In this document: positions 15,087 to 24,765 of the stretch, piece by piece
How positions within the stretch are numbered: the first letter of the stretch is position 1
Layout of the letters: each line of letters opens with the position of its first letter
Assembly (NCBI GenBank): GCA_017620375.1
Contig: JAFZQN010000007.1
Location: forward strand, 1 to 39,371
DNA from: Lachnospiraceae bacterium
GTDB taxonomy: Bacteria; Bacillota; Clostridia; Lachnospirales; Lachnospiraceae
Length of the DNA: 39,371 nt
Direction of reading: 5' to 3'
Program-made: the position numbers and the translations under genes
The notes under the pieces: generated by a model
Database searches by the model: none
The model's input: only the letters and a program-made list of their open reading frames with translations
What the model was told of the DNA's origin: nothing

Positions 15087-17180
15087 TCACCTTGCGAGTT
15101 TCTTAGACATCTCCGCAAGATATGCATCCGGGAACTTCTGAAGATGCATAGCCTTCTCAAGATCGAAGTCCGTAAACTCACCGTTCTGGTAAGCCACGAT
15201 CCTGTTCTTCTTGCCGGCATTGATCACCTCTACAGCCTTACCTCCCATAGCGGAAGCAAAAACTCTGTCCTGACACGAAGGAGTACCGCCGCACTGCAGG
15301 ATACCGAGCACTGTGGCTCTTGTCTCAAGACCTGTAGCAAACTGTATGTTCTTTGCAAGCGAAGCAGACTTTCCGACTGACTCCGAATTAACTATCAGAT
15401 GTAAGCGCTTGCCCAGTTTCTTCTTATTGATGATCTCAGAGATCATCCTCTGCTGGTTCTGATCATGATACTCGTTAGTGATGATCTCCTCAGCACCTGT
15501 AGCGATACCGCACCAGAGTGCATTGTGTCCGCTCTTCTTGCCGGCTACCTCTATAACGCTGCAGCGCTCATGTGAAGCAGATGTATCCCTGATCTTATCA
15601 ATAGCTTCCATAGCTGTATTAATGGCGGTATCAAAACCGATCGTATACTCGGTGCAGGCTACATCCAGATCGATAGTGGTAGGGATTCCGACCACATTTA
15701 TGCCCTTCTTGATGAGATCCAGACCGCCGCGCATGGTACCGTTTCCGCCTATGATCACAAGCACGTCGATTTTAAGCTCTTTTAATGTATCGACAGCCTT
15801 TTTCTGACCTTCCTCGGTAAGGAACTCGGGACAGTCGGATGCGAGCAGCTGTGTACCTCCGCGCTGTACTGTCTCCGACATGGTCTTGTTGGTCATTTCC
15901 AGATAATCTTTTTCGATGAGACCTGAATATCCGCGTCTGAAACCTATAACCTTCATATTGTAGCCGATAGCCGAACGCACTACCGCACGTATAGCTGCAT
16001 TCATGCCCGGTGCATCCATACCGCTGGTAAGTACTCCCACGGTAATTTTCTTGCCCTTTGCATCATCATCGTTTTCCACATCCAGAAGGCCTTCGTTCTT
16101 CATGACACGGCTGTCACCCTTACGTGTGAGCTTGCCAAGCATGTCAACAAGGAACGGATCGAGTGACTTCTTCATAGCCAGTGCTTCATCCATATCAAAG
16201 TCCACAAAAGCGCCGTTCTTATATGCCACTACTCTGTTCTCGCCGCCTTTAAGCAGGATATCCACTGCCTTTGCTCCGAATGCGGACGCAAAAACCCTGT
16301 CCTTACATGTAGGGCTGCCGCCTCTTTGCAGATATCCGAGTATGGTAGCTGTGGTGGGCATGCCTGTAGCATACTCTATACGTCTTGCCATACCTTCCGA
16401 GTCACCGATACCCTCGGCATTGATTATGATATAATGCTTTCTTCCGCTCTTACGTTTTTTCTCTATATCGTTTATAAGCTTCTGCTCTTCATAGTTATAA
16501 AGCTCTGTGGTAAGCACAGCCTCGGCACCGTTTGCAAGACCGCACCATAAAGCTATATAGCCCGCATGTCTTCCCATAACCTCAATAATGGAACATCTCT
16601 CCTGTGAGGTTGAGGTATCCCTTATCTTATCTATGGCATGCATTGCGGTATTTACAGCCGTATCGAAGCCTATGGTATACTCTGTACAGGCAATGTCCAA
16701 GTCGATGGTACCGGGTATACCTATAACATTTATCCCTCTGTCCTTTAACGCGAGACAGCCTCTGAAAGAGCCGTCACCGCCGATGACAACAAGTGCATCT
16801 ATTCCGTGCTTTTTGCATGTGGCTGCAGCGATATCCTGGCCTTCCGAGGTTATCATTTCAGGACATCTGGCTGTAAACAGGAATGTACCGCCCTTCTGTA
16901 TGGTATCTGCCACGCTTCTCGAATTAAGGTCCACGATATCCCCGTCCATAAGGCCTGAGAAACCTCTCCTTATGCCTTTTACGGCTATGCCGTTAGCTAT
17001 GGCTGTACGTACAACCGCACGGACTGCCGCGTTCATGCCGGGAGCATCTCCTCCGCTGGTCAGGACTCCGATGGTTTTGATCTTTTTCTTCGGTTCTTCC
17101 TGTTTAGTTATTCTTTTCGGTGTAACATCCTTTTTCGGTTTAGCTGTGCTGCTTTTTGCAGTTTCCTTTTTTGCTGCCAT
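15087..17180 (-). CDS. tandem-fused 6-phosphofructokinase with degenerate second half
   Basis: 697 aa: a Lys-rich 33-residue leader, a first PFK domain (about 34-365) and a second (about 378-697) homologous to it. Bacterial PfkA is normally one ~320-aa domain. Half 1 keeps the active-site set: SGGD (42-45), R105, GGDGS (134-138), PGTIDLD (156-162; general base D160), MGR (202-204) and LQRGG (R286). Gly at the GGDGS and PGTID positions suggests ATP rather than PPi. Half 2 keeps D504 and D506 but has GMD for GGD, D449 for the Arg, GGNGT, PTTID, AGK and LQCGG, so it is probably non-catalytic. Following dnaE by 62 nt without a terminator fits the common Firmicutes dnaE-pfk linkage. Strong SD GGAGG. 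Confidence 0.92.
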   Translation of the reverse strand: MAAKKETAKSSTAKPKKDVTPKRITKQEEPKKKIKTIGVLTSGGDAPGMNAAVRAVVRTAIANGIAVKGIRRGFSGLMDGDIVDLNSRSVADTIQKGGTFLFTARCPEMITSEGQDIAAATCKKHGIDALVVIGGDGSFRGCLALKDRGINVIGIPGTIDLDIACTEYTIGFDTAVNTAMHAIDKIRDTSTSQERCSIIEVMGRHAGYIALWCGLANGAEAVLTTELYNYEEQKLINDIEKKRKSGRKHYIIINAEGIGDSEGMARRIEYATGMPTTATILGYLQRGGSPTCKDRVFASAFGAKAVDILLKGGENRVVAYKNGAFVDFDMDEALAMKKSLDPFLVDMLGKLTRKGDSRVMKNEGLLDVENDDDAKGKKITVGVLTSGMDAPGMNAAIRAVVRSAIGYNMKVIGFRRGYSGLIEKDYLEMTNKTMSETVQRGGTQLLASDCPEFLTEEGQKKAVDTLKELKIDVLVIIGGNGTMRGGLDLIKKGINVVGIPTTIDLDVACTEYTIGFDTAINTAMEAIDKIRDTSASHERCSVIEVAGKKSGHNALWCGIATGAEEIITNEYHDQNQQRMISEIINKKKLGKRLHLIVNSESVGKSASLAKNIQFATGLETRATVLGILQCGGTPSCQDRVFASAMGGKAVEVINAGKKNRIVAYQNGEFTDFDLEKAMHLQKFPDAYLAEMSKKLAR

Positions 17181-17242
17181 GCCATGCCTCCTAAATATAA
17201 TGTTATAGCATCTTCATTTACCAACTGTTATCTTATCCAGTA

Positions 17243-20200
17243 TCAGTTTCTGCCCCAGTTATATTTTGTGGGGACTATACCGACCGAATCGGCACCAAAC
17301 CTCGCGTTAAGCTCTTCCTTAAGTTCAGAACAGACCGATGTTTCTACTGACTGGGGATAACGCTTAATCATCTTTTCTTTAGCGCAGTATACCACTACAC
17401 CGTCACGTCCGTCATACTTCGATACTATATCGGTCAGATCTTTCTCTGCCTTATCAAATGCATCCCTGTCGCTGAACTTGATCCATACTTCTTTCTTTAT
17501 CTCATCCAATGGTACCATCTGCTGGCAGATGAGCTTGGCTCCGCGTTCTTCTTCTATGGTAACCCTGCCTTTTATGAGCAGTCTGGCGTCAACATCACAT
17601 ATCGTCCTGTATTTTGTATAATCCTTAGGGAATACCAGCACTTCTACAGTACCGTACATATCTTCTATGGTAAGGAACGCCATGATGGTATTGGACCTGG
17701 TTGTCTTTACCAAACGGTTTGATACTATGCCGCCTATGACACACTCTTCCCCGTCCTTAAGTCTTACACTGTCCTCGCTTATGCCTGTACCCTTCTGTTC
17801 TTCCTCCTCGTTTTCTTCTGCAGTAAAATCAAGTGTAGAAACGTTAGAGTTCTTCTCAAGCACATCGGAATATCTCTCAAGCGGATGTCCCGATACATAA
17901 ATGCCAAGCACTTCCTTTTCAAAGGCAAGGACTTCCTCTTTAGAATAATCACTTACATCGGGAAGCGGTACCATATCCTTTTTAGCATAATCCGGATCGA
18001 TAAGCTCAAAAAGCGTCATCTGACCTTCCATGGCACTCTTTTTCTCCGAAGCGGCTCTTTCCACTATGCTCGGGAAAGCTATCATAAGCTGGTGGCGGTT
18101 ACCCGGAAGAGTATCAAAAGCTCCTGCCTTTATCAGGCTCTCAATTACTCTCTTGTTGGTCTCCTTGGAAGAAAGACGGCTTACAAAGTTTTTAACTCCC
18201 GTGTACGGACCGTTTCTTTTTCTCTCGGAGACTATAGCTTCAACCACAGGTCTTCCCACGCCCTTGATGGCGGATAATGAATACCTTATGGCATTGCCCA
18301 CAGGTGTAAAGGAATATCCTCCTTCATTTACATCGGGAGGAAGAACACTTATCCCCATCTTCCTGCATATATTGATATAACTTGCGGTTTTACCTGCATT
18401 GTCTATGACGCTGGTCATCAGAGCGGCCATAAAATGTACCGGATAGTAGCATTTTAAATATGCCGTCTGATATGCTACAACAGCATAGGCTGCCGCATGG
18501 GATTTATTAAAAGCATACTTGGCAAAATCTATCATGTCATCATAGATCTTGTTGGCTGTCTTTTCATCTATACCGAGTGCCGCACATCCCGGAACATTCT
18601 CCGAAGCATTGCCGTGTACGAAGCTTTCTCTTTCCTTCTCCATGACACTCTGCTTCTTTTTGGACATGGCTCGTCTGACGAGGTCGCTCCTGCCGAAGCT
18701 GTATCCCGCGAGATTACGCACGATCTGCATAACCTGCTCCTGATATACTATACAGCCGTAAGTAGGCTCCAGTATCGGCCGCAGCTGCTCGCAGTCATAA
18801 GTAATGGTCTCCGGCTGCTGCTTGCCCTTTATATACTTTGGTATAAAATCCATAGGACCCGGACGGTACAGTGAGATTCCAGCTATGATATCCTCCATGG
18901 AGGTAGGCTTTAACTCCTTCATGAAGTTTTTCATGCCCGCACTTTCCAGCTGGAAAATACCCTCCGTCTTTCCGGATGCTATAAGTTCAAATACTTTTTT
19001 ATCATTATAATCGATATTGTCGATATTAAGCGGTTCAAAACCTTCGGCACTTCCCGCATGCTCTTCCTTATACTTTTCAAGGAGCATCTCGTTGACCGAT
19101 TTTACTGCCGCCTGTATAACCGTCAGTGTACGTAAGCCCAGGAAGTCCATTTTAAGAAGACCGAGCTCCTCAAGAGTAGTCATGGTGTACTGGGTAGTGA
19201 TCGTATCATCCGCAGAACGTGAAAGCGGAACATAATCATCCGCAGGAGCGTTGGATATGACAACTCCCGCAGCATGCATGGAGCAGTGTCTCGGAAGTCC
19301 TTCAAGCCTCCTGCTCATGTCTATAAGCTTTTTGATCTCGGGATCCGAATCATATGCTGCCTTAAAATCAGGATTGGCGGTAAATGCCTTATCAAGAGTC
19401 ATTCCGAGCTCCTGAGGTACCATCTTCGCTATCTGATCCACCTTCGAATAAGGAAGATCAAGTGCCCTTCCCACATCACGCAATACTCCGCGTGCCTGAA
19501 GCGTACCGAACGTAACGATCTGGACCACTTTGTCCTTGCCGTATTTTCTGACTACATAATCTATTACTTCCTGTCTTCTTTCGAAACAGAAATCCACGTC
19601 TATATCGGGCATGGTCACACGCTCGGGATTAAGGAATCTCTCAAAAAGGAGGCTGTACCTGATAGGATCGATATTGGTAATCCCTAAAGTATATGATACT
19701 ATAGAACCTGCGGCGCTGCCTCGTCCGGGACCTACCGCGATCCCGTGGTCACGTCCGTATTTGATAAAATCTGATACTATAAGGAAATAATCGACAAAGC
19801 CCATACCCTTGATGGTATCAAGCTCATAGTCAAGTCTTTCTTTCAGTTCCTTAAACTTCTCTTCCGATACTCCTGCATATCTTCTCTTTAAGCCTTCGTT
19901 ACAAAGCTCTCTCAAGTATGTCTCGGCTGTATAACCTTCCGGTACATCAAACTTAGGCAGCTTGTAGTGACCGAACTCTATATTAACATTGCATCTTTCA
20001 GCTATGGCCGCAGTATTTTCCACTGCTTCTGGAGCATAAGGGAACAAAGCCCTCATCTCTTCTTCGGACTTTAAGTAGAACTGCCCGCCCTCATAGCGCA
20101 TTCTGTCAGTATCCTGGACCTTTTTCTGGGTCTGGATACACAAAAGTATATCATGTGCCTCCGCATCTTCGGCGTATGTATAATGCACATCATTGGTACA

Positions 20201-20806
20201 TACAAGCTTTACTCCCGTTTCCTGTGAAAGGCGGAGTATGCCGGCATTTGCCTTTTTCTGCTCAGGGATACCGTGATCCTGCAGCTCCAGGAAGTAATTA
20301 TCCGCCCCGAATATTTCAAGGTGTCTCATTACAGCGTCTTTAGCCGCCTGATAATCGTCCTTAAGCAGGGCTCCCGGTACTTCACCCGCAAGACATGCGG
20401 AAAGAGCTATGATACCCTCATGGTATTCTTTAAGTACCTCCATATCCACACGGGGCTTATAGTAGAATCCTTCTACAAAGCCCTTGGATACGATCTTCAT
20501 AAGGTTTGAATATCCCTTATTATTCTCTGCCAGCAGTACCAGATGGCGGTATCTCTCGTCAGATACCGAATTCTCCTTCTCAAAACGCGAGCCCGGAGCT
20601 ACATATACCTCGCAGCCGATAATGGGCTTTACACCTATATCAAGTGCCGCCTTATAAAAGTCGATCACGCCGTACATTACACCGTGGTCGGTAATGGCAA
20701 GTGAGGTCTGATCCAGCTCCTTTGCTCTTGAAAGGATCTCTTTTATCTTGCTTGAACCGTCAAGGAGGCTGTATTCCGTATGAACATGTAAATGTGTAAA
20801 TGCCAT
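17243..20806 (-). CDS. dnaE: DNA polymerase III subunit alpha (DnaE)
   Basis: 1187 aa, the usual length for DnaE. It begins FTHLHVHTEYSLLDGSS (PHP domain). The C-family polymerase core shows GPGRGSAAGS, the catalytic PDIDVDF near residue 400, and FQLESAGMKNFMK. Helix-hairpin-helix and fingers regions follow, and an OB fold near 1010-1085 (VIGGIVSNRLVKTTRSNTIMAF). It makes DNA at the replication fork; in Firmicutes DnaE works beside PolC, which is not in this window. Upstream SD AGGGGA. Transcription probably continues into the phosphofructokinase gene. Confidence 0.97.
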   Translation of the reverse strand: MAFTHLHVHTEYSLLDGSSKIKEILSRAKELDQTSLAITDHGVMYGVIDFYKAALDIGVKPIIGCEVYVAPGSRFEKENSVSDERYRHLVLLAENNKGYSNLMKIVSKGFVEGFYYKPRVDMEVLKEYHEGIIALSACLAGEVPGALLKDDYQAAKDAVMRHLEIFGADNYFLELQDHGIPEQKKANAGILRLSQETGVKLVCTNDVHYTYAEDAEAHDILLCIQTQKKVQDTDRMRYEGGQFYLKSEEEMRALFPYAPEAVENTAAIAERCNVNIEFGHYKLPKFDVPEGYTAETYLRELCNEGLKRRYAGVSEEKFKELKERLDYELDTIKGMGFVDYFLIVSDFIKYGRDHGIAVGPGRGSAAGSIVSYTLGITNIDPIRYSLLFERFLNPERVTMPDIDVDFCFERRQEVIDYVVRKYGKDKVVQIVTFGTLQARGVLRDVGRALDLPYSKVDQIAKMVPQELGMTLDKAFTANPDFKAAYDSDPEIKKLIDMSRRLEGLPRHCSMHAAGVVISNAPADDYVPLSRSADDTITTQYTMTTLEELGLLKMDFLGLRTLTVIQAAVKSVNEMLLEKYKEEHAGSAEGFEPLNIDNIDYNDKKVFELIASGKTEGIFQLESAGMKNFMKELKPTSMEDIIAGISLYRPGPMDFIPKYIKGKQQPETITYDCEQLRPILEPTYGCIVYQEQVMQIVRNLAGYSFGRSDLVRRAMSKKKQSVMEKERESFVHGNASENVPGCAALGIDEKTANKIYDDMIDFAKYAFNKSHAAAYAVVAYQTAYLKCYYPVHFMAALMTSVIDNAGKTASYINICRKMGISVLPPDVNEGGYSFTPVGNAIRYSLSAIKGVGRPVVEAIVSERKRNGPYTGVKNFVSRLSSKETNKRVIESLIKAGAFDTLPGNRHQLMIAFPSIVERAASEKKSAMEGQMTLFELIDPDYAKKDMVPLPDVSDYSKEEVLAFEKEVLGIYVSGHPLERYSDVLEKNSNVSTLDFTAEENEEEEQKGTGISEDSVRLKDGEECVIGGIVSNRLVKTTRSNTIMAFLTIEDMYGTVEVLVFPKDYTKYRTICDVDARLLIKGRVTIEEERGAKLICQQMVPLDEIKKEVWIKFSDRDAFDKAEKDLTDIVSKYDGRDGVVVYCAKEKMIKRYPQSVETSVCSELKEELNARFGADSVGIVPTKYNWGRN

Positions 20807-20832
20807 ATTCCCCTCCCCGTTATTACTCTTTA

Positions 20833-22449
20833 TCAGTCATTCCATGCAGGTCTTGTGTTGTCGTATACATCTTCGGTCTTAAAGAAATATCCGAGCCTGT
20901 CAGTAATCTCAGGATTGCTCCTGTTCTTTAAGGTGATGTGCATACGCTCACCGTCTGTATTGATACGGCCCATTCTGAAATAGTCGCTTCTTAACTGTAT
21001 CCAGTACCTTGTAGCGTCTACGTTACAGAAATACCAGAATCCGTAGCTCTTTAAGAGTTCGAATTTATCACCCTTATATGCGTGCCAGTCACAGATATCC
21101 GCTCCGTAAGGATAGATATATATATCGGTGGGCCCCGTGATTATCTCTACTTCTTCCTTCCAGCGCTTTGAATCGTATTTCATATGATCAAGCGTGGCAT
21201 TTGTCATATTGGAATGCGTATAGCTGTGGCTTGCGAATTCCCAGCCGTCTGCCTTTATCGCATCCGCTACCGCTTTTGCTTTTTCTCTTTCGGCATTGAT
21301 ACGTTTCATCTTTTCCTCTTCGGATAGTCCGTCATACATCTTCATGCTCAAGCCCGTATCATAACCTAAAGCACCCTCATAACCGGTAAGTGCAAGTATA
21401 CCCTTGGCTCCTCTGTATGAGAAATCGGGATGTTCCTTTATAAATCTGTCTATGATCGGCAGTACATCATATTCACCAAACCAGACATTGCCGTCCGCAT
21501 CCGTATATTGACATGTGGGTAGGCCGTCCTCACCGATAACTATCCTGTCGGCAAATCCGTCACCTTCCATATATTCATAATAATTTACATCATCCTGTGA
21601 AAGCACGAAAGGTTCCTTGCCTTCCGGAAGCATGATGGGCTGTGCCACAAGCTTTTCATTTCCGTCGGCATCGATCTCACGCTTTGCTATATCATGGATG
21701 CTTACAAGTACATATCCTTTCTCATACATCGACTCTATCATCTTGTTGAATTCGCTGACGGTAGTCATGTATTTATTATATCCTAAAGGCTGTGAAGACT
21801 TAGGTCCGAAAGCACGGGAGGTATCAACTATAAGCGAATGCACGAATATATGGCTGATCTTGGTATTATCTTCCCACTTTACGCACTTAGCCTTATCTTC
21901 CTCATAACGGGCTACAGCTGCTTTTGCTTCCTCACTCGTCTCATATTCCGGTCTGGTCTTTAACATTTCTATAGCCACATCGTAATCATACATTGCCGCC
22001 TTGATATCGGCTTCCTGCATCACTGCTTCAAAAGTACCCGGCTTAGGTTCGTCCTTTTTGGGCTTCTGAGTAGGAGTCGGTTCTTCGGTTACTGTCGGTA
22101 TCGTCTTATCACCGGTACCGTCTCCGCTTCCTGAAGGTACGGTGTTCCCGCTGCCTGTATTACTTTTATTATCCGTATTTACCGGATCTTTTGATTCCGT
22201 TCCGTTATTTCCTTCGTCTGTTGATGCGCTTGTATGTGTCTTATCCGTATTTATCTCAGTATTTGCTCCCGGTGAGATAATGCTTCCCGCATCGGTCGTA
22301 TTGACCGTATCAGGTTTATCCTCACTCTTTTTTCCGAGTTTGGATATTGCCAATGGTATAAGTATTGCAACTGCTATCAATTCTATAATTATAAATACCA
22401 GGGCGAGCCTGTTTTTCTTGACTTCCCTGCGTCTTTCTTCCCTTGTCAT
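20833..22449 (-). CDS. membrane-anchored polysaccharide deacetylase (NodB-like)
   Basis: 538 aa. A cytosolic basic N-terminus (TREERRREVKKNR) and one transmembrane segment (about 16-38) precede a ~90-residue Ser/Thr/Gly/Pro-rich linker. A helical region and a catalytic domain from about residue 195 are outside the membrane. Motifs fitting NodB enzymes are FVLSQDDVNYY (metal/acid Asp pair), HSYTHSNM (the HxxxH metal site) and IYPYGADICDW. Such enzymes remove acetyl groups from peptidoglycan or other surface glycans; the substrate is not evident. Insertions between the motifs are larger than in canonical NodB domains. SD GGAGGT. It ends 26 nt before dnaE, with no terminator seen. Confidence 0.85.
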   Translation of the reverse strand: MTREERRREVKKNRLALVFIIIELIAVAILIPLAISKLGKKSEDKPDTVNTTDAGSIISPGANTEINTDKTHTSASTDEGNNGTESKDPVNTDNKSNTGSGNTVPSGSGDGTGDKTIPTVTEEPTPTQKPKKDEPKPGTFEAVMQEADIKAAMYDYDVAIEMLKTRPEYETSEEAKAAVARYEEDKAKCVKWEDNTKISHIFVHSLIVDTSRAFGPKSSQPLGYNKYMTTVSEFNKMIESMYEKGYVLVSIHDIAKREIDADGNEKLVAQPIMLPEGKEPFVLSQDDVNYYEYMEGDGFADRIVIGEDGLPTCQYTDADGNVWFGEYDVLPIIDRFIKEHPDFSYRGAKGILALTGYEGALGYDTGLSMKMYDGLSEEEKMKRINAEREKAKAVADAIKADGWEFASHSYTHSNMTNATLDHMKYDSKRWKEEVEIITGPTDIYIYPYGADICDWHAYKGDKFELLKSYGFWYFCNVDATRYWIQLRSDYFRMGRINTDGERMHITLKNRSNPEITDRLGYFFKTEDVYDNTRPAWND

Positions 22450-22546
22450 ATGCTACCTCCGAAACAATCCGGTCTTACTTTATATTATATCCGTACAAAA
22501 TGGATTTAAGGCCATATATCATCTATTTTAGTATATCACATCTGAC

Positions 22547-22576
22547 AAAAAAAGGAAACCCTTTAAGAGGTTTCCC
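22547..22576 (-). terminator. intrinsic terminator after the HPr-like gene
   Basis: On the minus strand GGAAACC/GGTTTCC pair around an 8-nt loop and run directly into seven T residues, 24 nt after the stop codon. It closes the hprK-glucokinase-murB-whiA-HPr run. Confidence 0.9.
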
Positions 22577-22599
22577 AAAAAATTTTCCTTCATATTCAA

Positions 22600-22866
22600 T
22601 TATGAAAAGAATGCGGTAATTGCATCCATAGCCTCGCCCTCATCAGCGCCGTTGATCTTGATATCGATCTTCTCACGGGCTGCCGAAGCCTTGTTCATGA
22701 TGCTGATAAATGTCATCATTCCCATAATGCTCTTAGCATTAACCTTCTTGTCTTTGTACTCAAAAAATACCGAGCTGTTAAACTTGCTGGCTTCCTGAAC
22801 CAGCTTAGCGATAGGTCTTTTGTCAAGGTCAGCGGTTATGTCAATCGCCATCTTTTTTGTAATCAT
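22600..22866 (-). CDS. Crh-like HPr paralogue with Asp at position 15
   Basis: 88 aa, exactly HPr length, when started at ATG 22866; an ATG at 22878 is possible. I choose 22866 because GGAG lies 7 nt upstream and it overlaps the whiA stop as ATGA. Numbering then matches HPr: the active-site His15 is Asp15 (LDKRP for LHARP), while the HprK target Ser46 is kept (AKSIMGMM). It cannot carry the PTS His-phosphate but could be phosphorylated by HprK (encoded at 25716) and act as a CcpA co-regulator, as B. subtilis Crh does with Gln15. Being next to whiA is also the B. subtilis crh position. A normal HPr should exist elsewhere in the genome. Confidence 0.9.
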   Translation of the reverse strand: MITKKMAIDITADLDKRPIAKLVQEASKFNSSVFFEYKDKKVNAKSIMGMMTFISIMNKASAAREKIDIKINGADEGEAMDAITAFFS

Positions 22867-23819
22867 CTTTTTCTCCATTCCGTTCCGGACATACTGTGCG
22901 TTTTTTCTTCCTCCCGAAGTTTTTCCGCGATGGCCGAAATTCTCTTTAATCTGTGATTAAGCCCTGATTTTCCAACACTGTCCCCGTTATACATTACCAG
23001 TTCAGCTAAAGATGCCTCGGGATACTGTTCCCTGAGCTCCGCTGTCTCTATTAACTCCTCCGCCATACCTTCAAATCCGGTCTTTTCCCTTATATACCGG
23101 ATATCTTCCAACTGCTTGCCCGAAGCCTTAAGCGCTTTGTTGATATTTGCGGAATCACAGTTGACCTGCCTGTTTACGCGGTTTCTTAATTCCTTAAGTA
23201 TCTTTACGTTTTCCAGCTCCATCATGGCGACATGTGCTCCCATGATATTAAGCAGTTCCGAGATCATGCCGCTGTCCTTTACATATACCACATACTGCTT
23301 CTTGCGCTTTACAAGCTTTGCGTCTGCACCGAAACTGTTTATAAGATTTCTTAACTCTTCCGCAAAAGCTTCGTTATCGTGCGATATCTCAAAATGATAA
23401 TCCTTATTTGGATCGGTAAGCGATCCCGAAGCAAGAAATGCTCCTCTCAAAAACGCACGTTTGCAACAGGTCATGGTATATAAAACCGGATCCGCGGTCA
23501 ACTCACCCGATCGGAGTTTTAATGTTTCTACAATCTTTTCCGTTTCCTGTCCGGAAAGGATAATTTTCCCCGATTCTCTTCCCGAACGCTTTATATCGTA
23601 AACTGTCCGACCGAAATTGTCAACAGAAAATATTTTATTTAATAACTTTTCTGCCGTTTTTATAACCAGTTCGTTTTCTGAACTTATAACCAGATTGTGC
23701 TCTCCGGTATTATATATGCCGGCTCCGGCTATCACTCCTCCCAGTTCCGCCATCCTGCAATGCCTGGGATTGGGCAGGACGCCGCCAAGCTCCTGCTTTA
23801 CTTTTTCAGTAAAATTCAT
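22863..23819 (-). CDS. whiA: sporulation/division regulator WhiA
   Basis: 318 aa, typical. The N-terminal half is the degenerate LAGLIDADG-like fold (RAFLRGAFLASGSLTDPNKDYHFEIS), and the C-terminal part is a helix-turn-helix (LAELVMYNGDSVGKSGLNHRL). WhiA is a DNA-binding protein; in Firmicutes it affects chromosome segregation and division. Its ATG overlaps the murB stop (ATGA), and its stop overlaps the next start. The usual neighbours rapZ and yvcK, which often lie just upstream, are absent here. Confidence 0.95.
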   Translation of the reverse strand: MNFTEKVKQELGGVLPNPRHCRMAELGGVIAGAGIYNTGEHNLVISSENELVIKTAEKLLNKIFSVDNFGRTVYDIKRSGRESGKIILSGQETEKIVETLKLRSGELTADPVLYTMTCCKRAFLRGAFLASGSLTDPNKDYHFEISHDNEAFAEELRNLINSFGADAKLVKRKKQYVVYVKDSGMISELLNIMGAHVAMMELENVKILKELRNRVNRQVNCDSANINKALKASGKQLEDIRYIREKTGFEGMAEELIETAELREQYPEASLAELVMYNGDSVGKSGLNHRLKRISAIAEKLREEEKTHSMSGTEWRKR

Positions 23820-24748
23820 TCATCAAACCCCAAAAGTTTTATCTCGGGTTCAAGCTGTACTCCCGTCTTCTCATAAACAGTTGCTATAACATCACCGATA
23901 AGACTGTATATATCGGAAGAAGTCGCTTTTCCCCTGTTGATCACGAATCCGCAGTGTTTCTCGGAAACCTGTGCGTCTCCGATACGGTATCCCTTAAGAC
24001 CCGAATCCTCTATAAGCTTTCCCGCAAAATAGCCTTCGGGACGCTTAAAAGTACTGCCCGCACTCGGAAACTCCAAAGGCTGTTTCTCGCGTCTTCTTTC
24101 ATTTAGTTCCTTGATCTCTGCCTTTATGGTCTTCTCGTTTCCGCGCTTTAATATAAAGGAAACCGAAAGAACTATATAATTCTTCTGCTGGATTATGCTG
24201 CTGCGGTATCCGAACTTAAGATCAGCGTTGCTTAAGCGCACTACATTGCCATCTTCGTCAAGCACATCGGCATATTCAAGTATATCCTTGATCTCTCCGC
24301 CATACGCTCCGGCGTTCATCACTACCGCTCCGCCTATGCTCCCGGGTATGCCTGAAGCAAACTCTGTCCCCTGAAGGCCCTTTGATGCAGCCTCGGAAGA
24401 AAGCCTTGCCAAAGTACAGCCTGCATATGCGATAACCCTTATCTTATCACTCTCATCCGTATCTTTAAACACTATTTCTCCGTTAAGATCCTTGAGTGCT
24501 ATAATGACACCCTTAAACCCGTCATCGGAAACAAGCATATTTGTCCCGTTCCCGAGAACATAATACGGGATCTTATTTTCTCTTACAAAACCGATGACCG
24601 CTTTAAGCTCATCGATATCCGAAGGACGTACCAGGCAGTCTGCCGGCCCTCCTGTTCTGAACGACGTATAATCCGAAAGCTTTACCTTTTCAAATACTTT
24701 TTCCCCGCCGCAAAGCTTTTTTATCTGTCCGATAATATTCTTATCCAC
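23816..24748 (-). CDS. murB: UDP-N-acetylenolpyruvoylglucosamine reductase
   Basis: 310 aa; starts with GTG preceded by AAGGAG at 8 nt. MurB reduces the enolpyruvyl group to make UDP-MurNAc for peptidoglycan. FAD-binding and active-site motifs are SFRTGGPADCLVRP, LGNGTNMLVSD, GIPGSIGGAVVMNAGAYGGE, the catalytic Ser in AGSTFKRP, and the C-terminal Glu in LEPEIKLLG. Length and motifs fit the type II MurB of Firmicutes. Translationally coupled to whiA. Confidence 0.96.
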   Translation of the reverse strand: MDKNIIGQIKKLCGGEKVFEKVKLSDYTSFRTGGPADCLVRPSDIDELKAVIGFVRENKIPYYVLGNGTNMLVSDDGFKGVIIALKDLNGEIVFKDTDESDKIRVIAYAGCTLARLSSEAASKGLQGTEFASGIPGSIGGAVVMNAGAYGGEIKDILEYADVLDEDGNVVRLSNADLKFGYRSSIIQQKNYIVLSVSFILKRGNEKTIKAEIKELNERRREKQPLEFPSAGSTFKRPEGYFAGKLIEDSGLKGYRIGDAQVSEKHCGFVINRGKATSSDIYSLIGDVIATVYEKTGVQLEPEIKLLGFDE

Positions 24749-24765
24749 AAAAACGCTCCTTGTAT

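Noticed and set aside
22863-23819. Possible LAGLIDADG homing endonuclease
   Set aside because: This is WhiA, whose N-terminal fold is a degenerate LAGLIDADG domain with a helix-turn-helix behind it.
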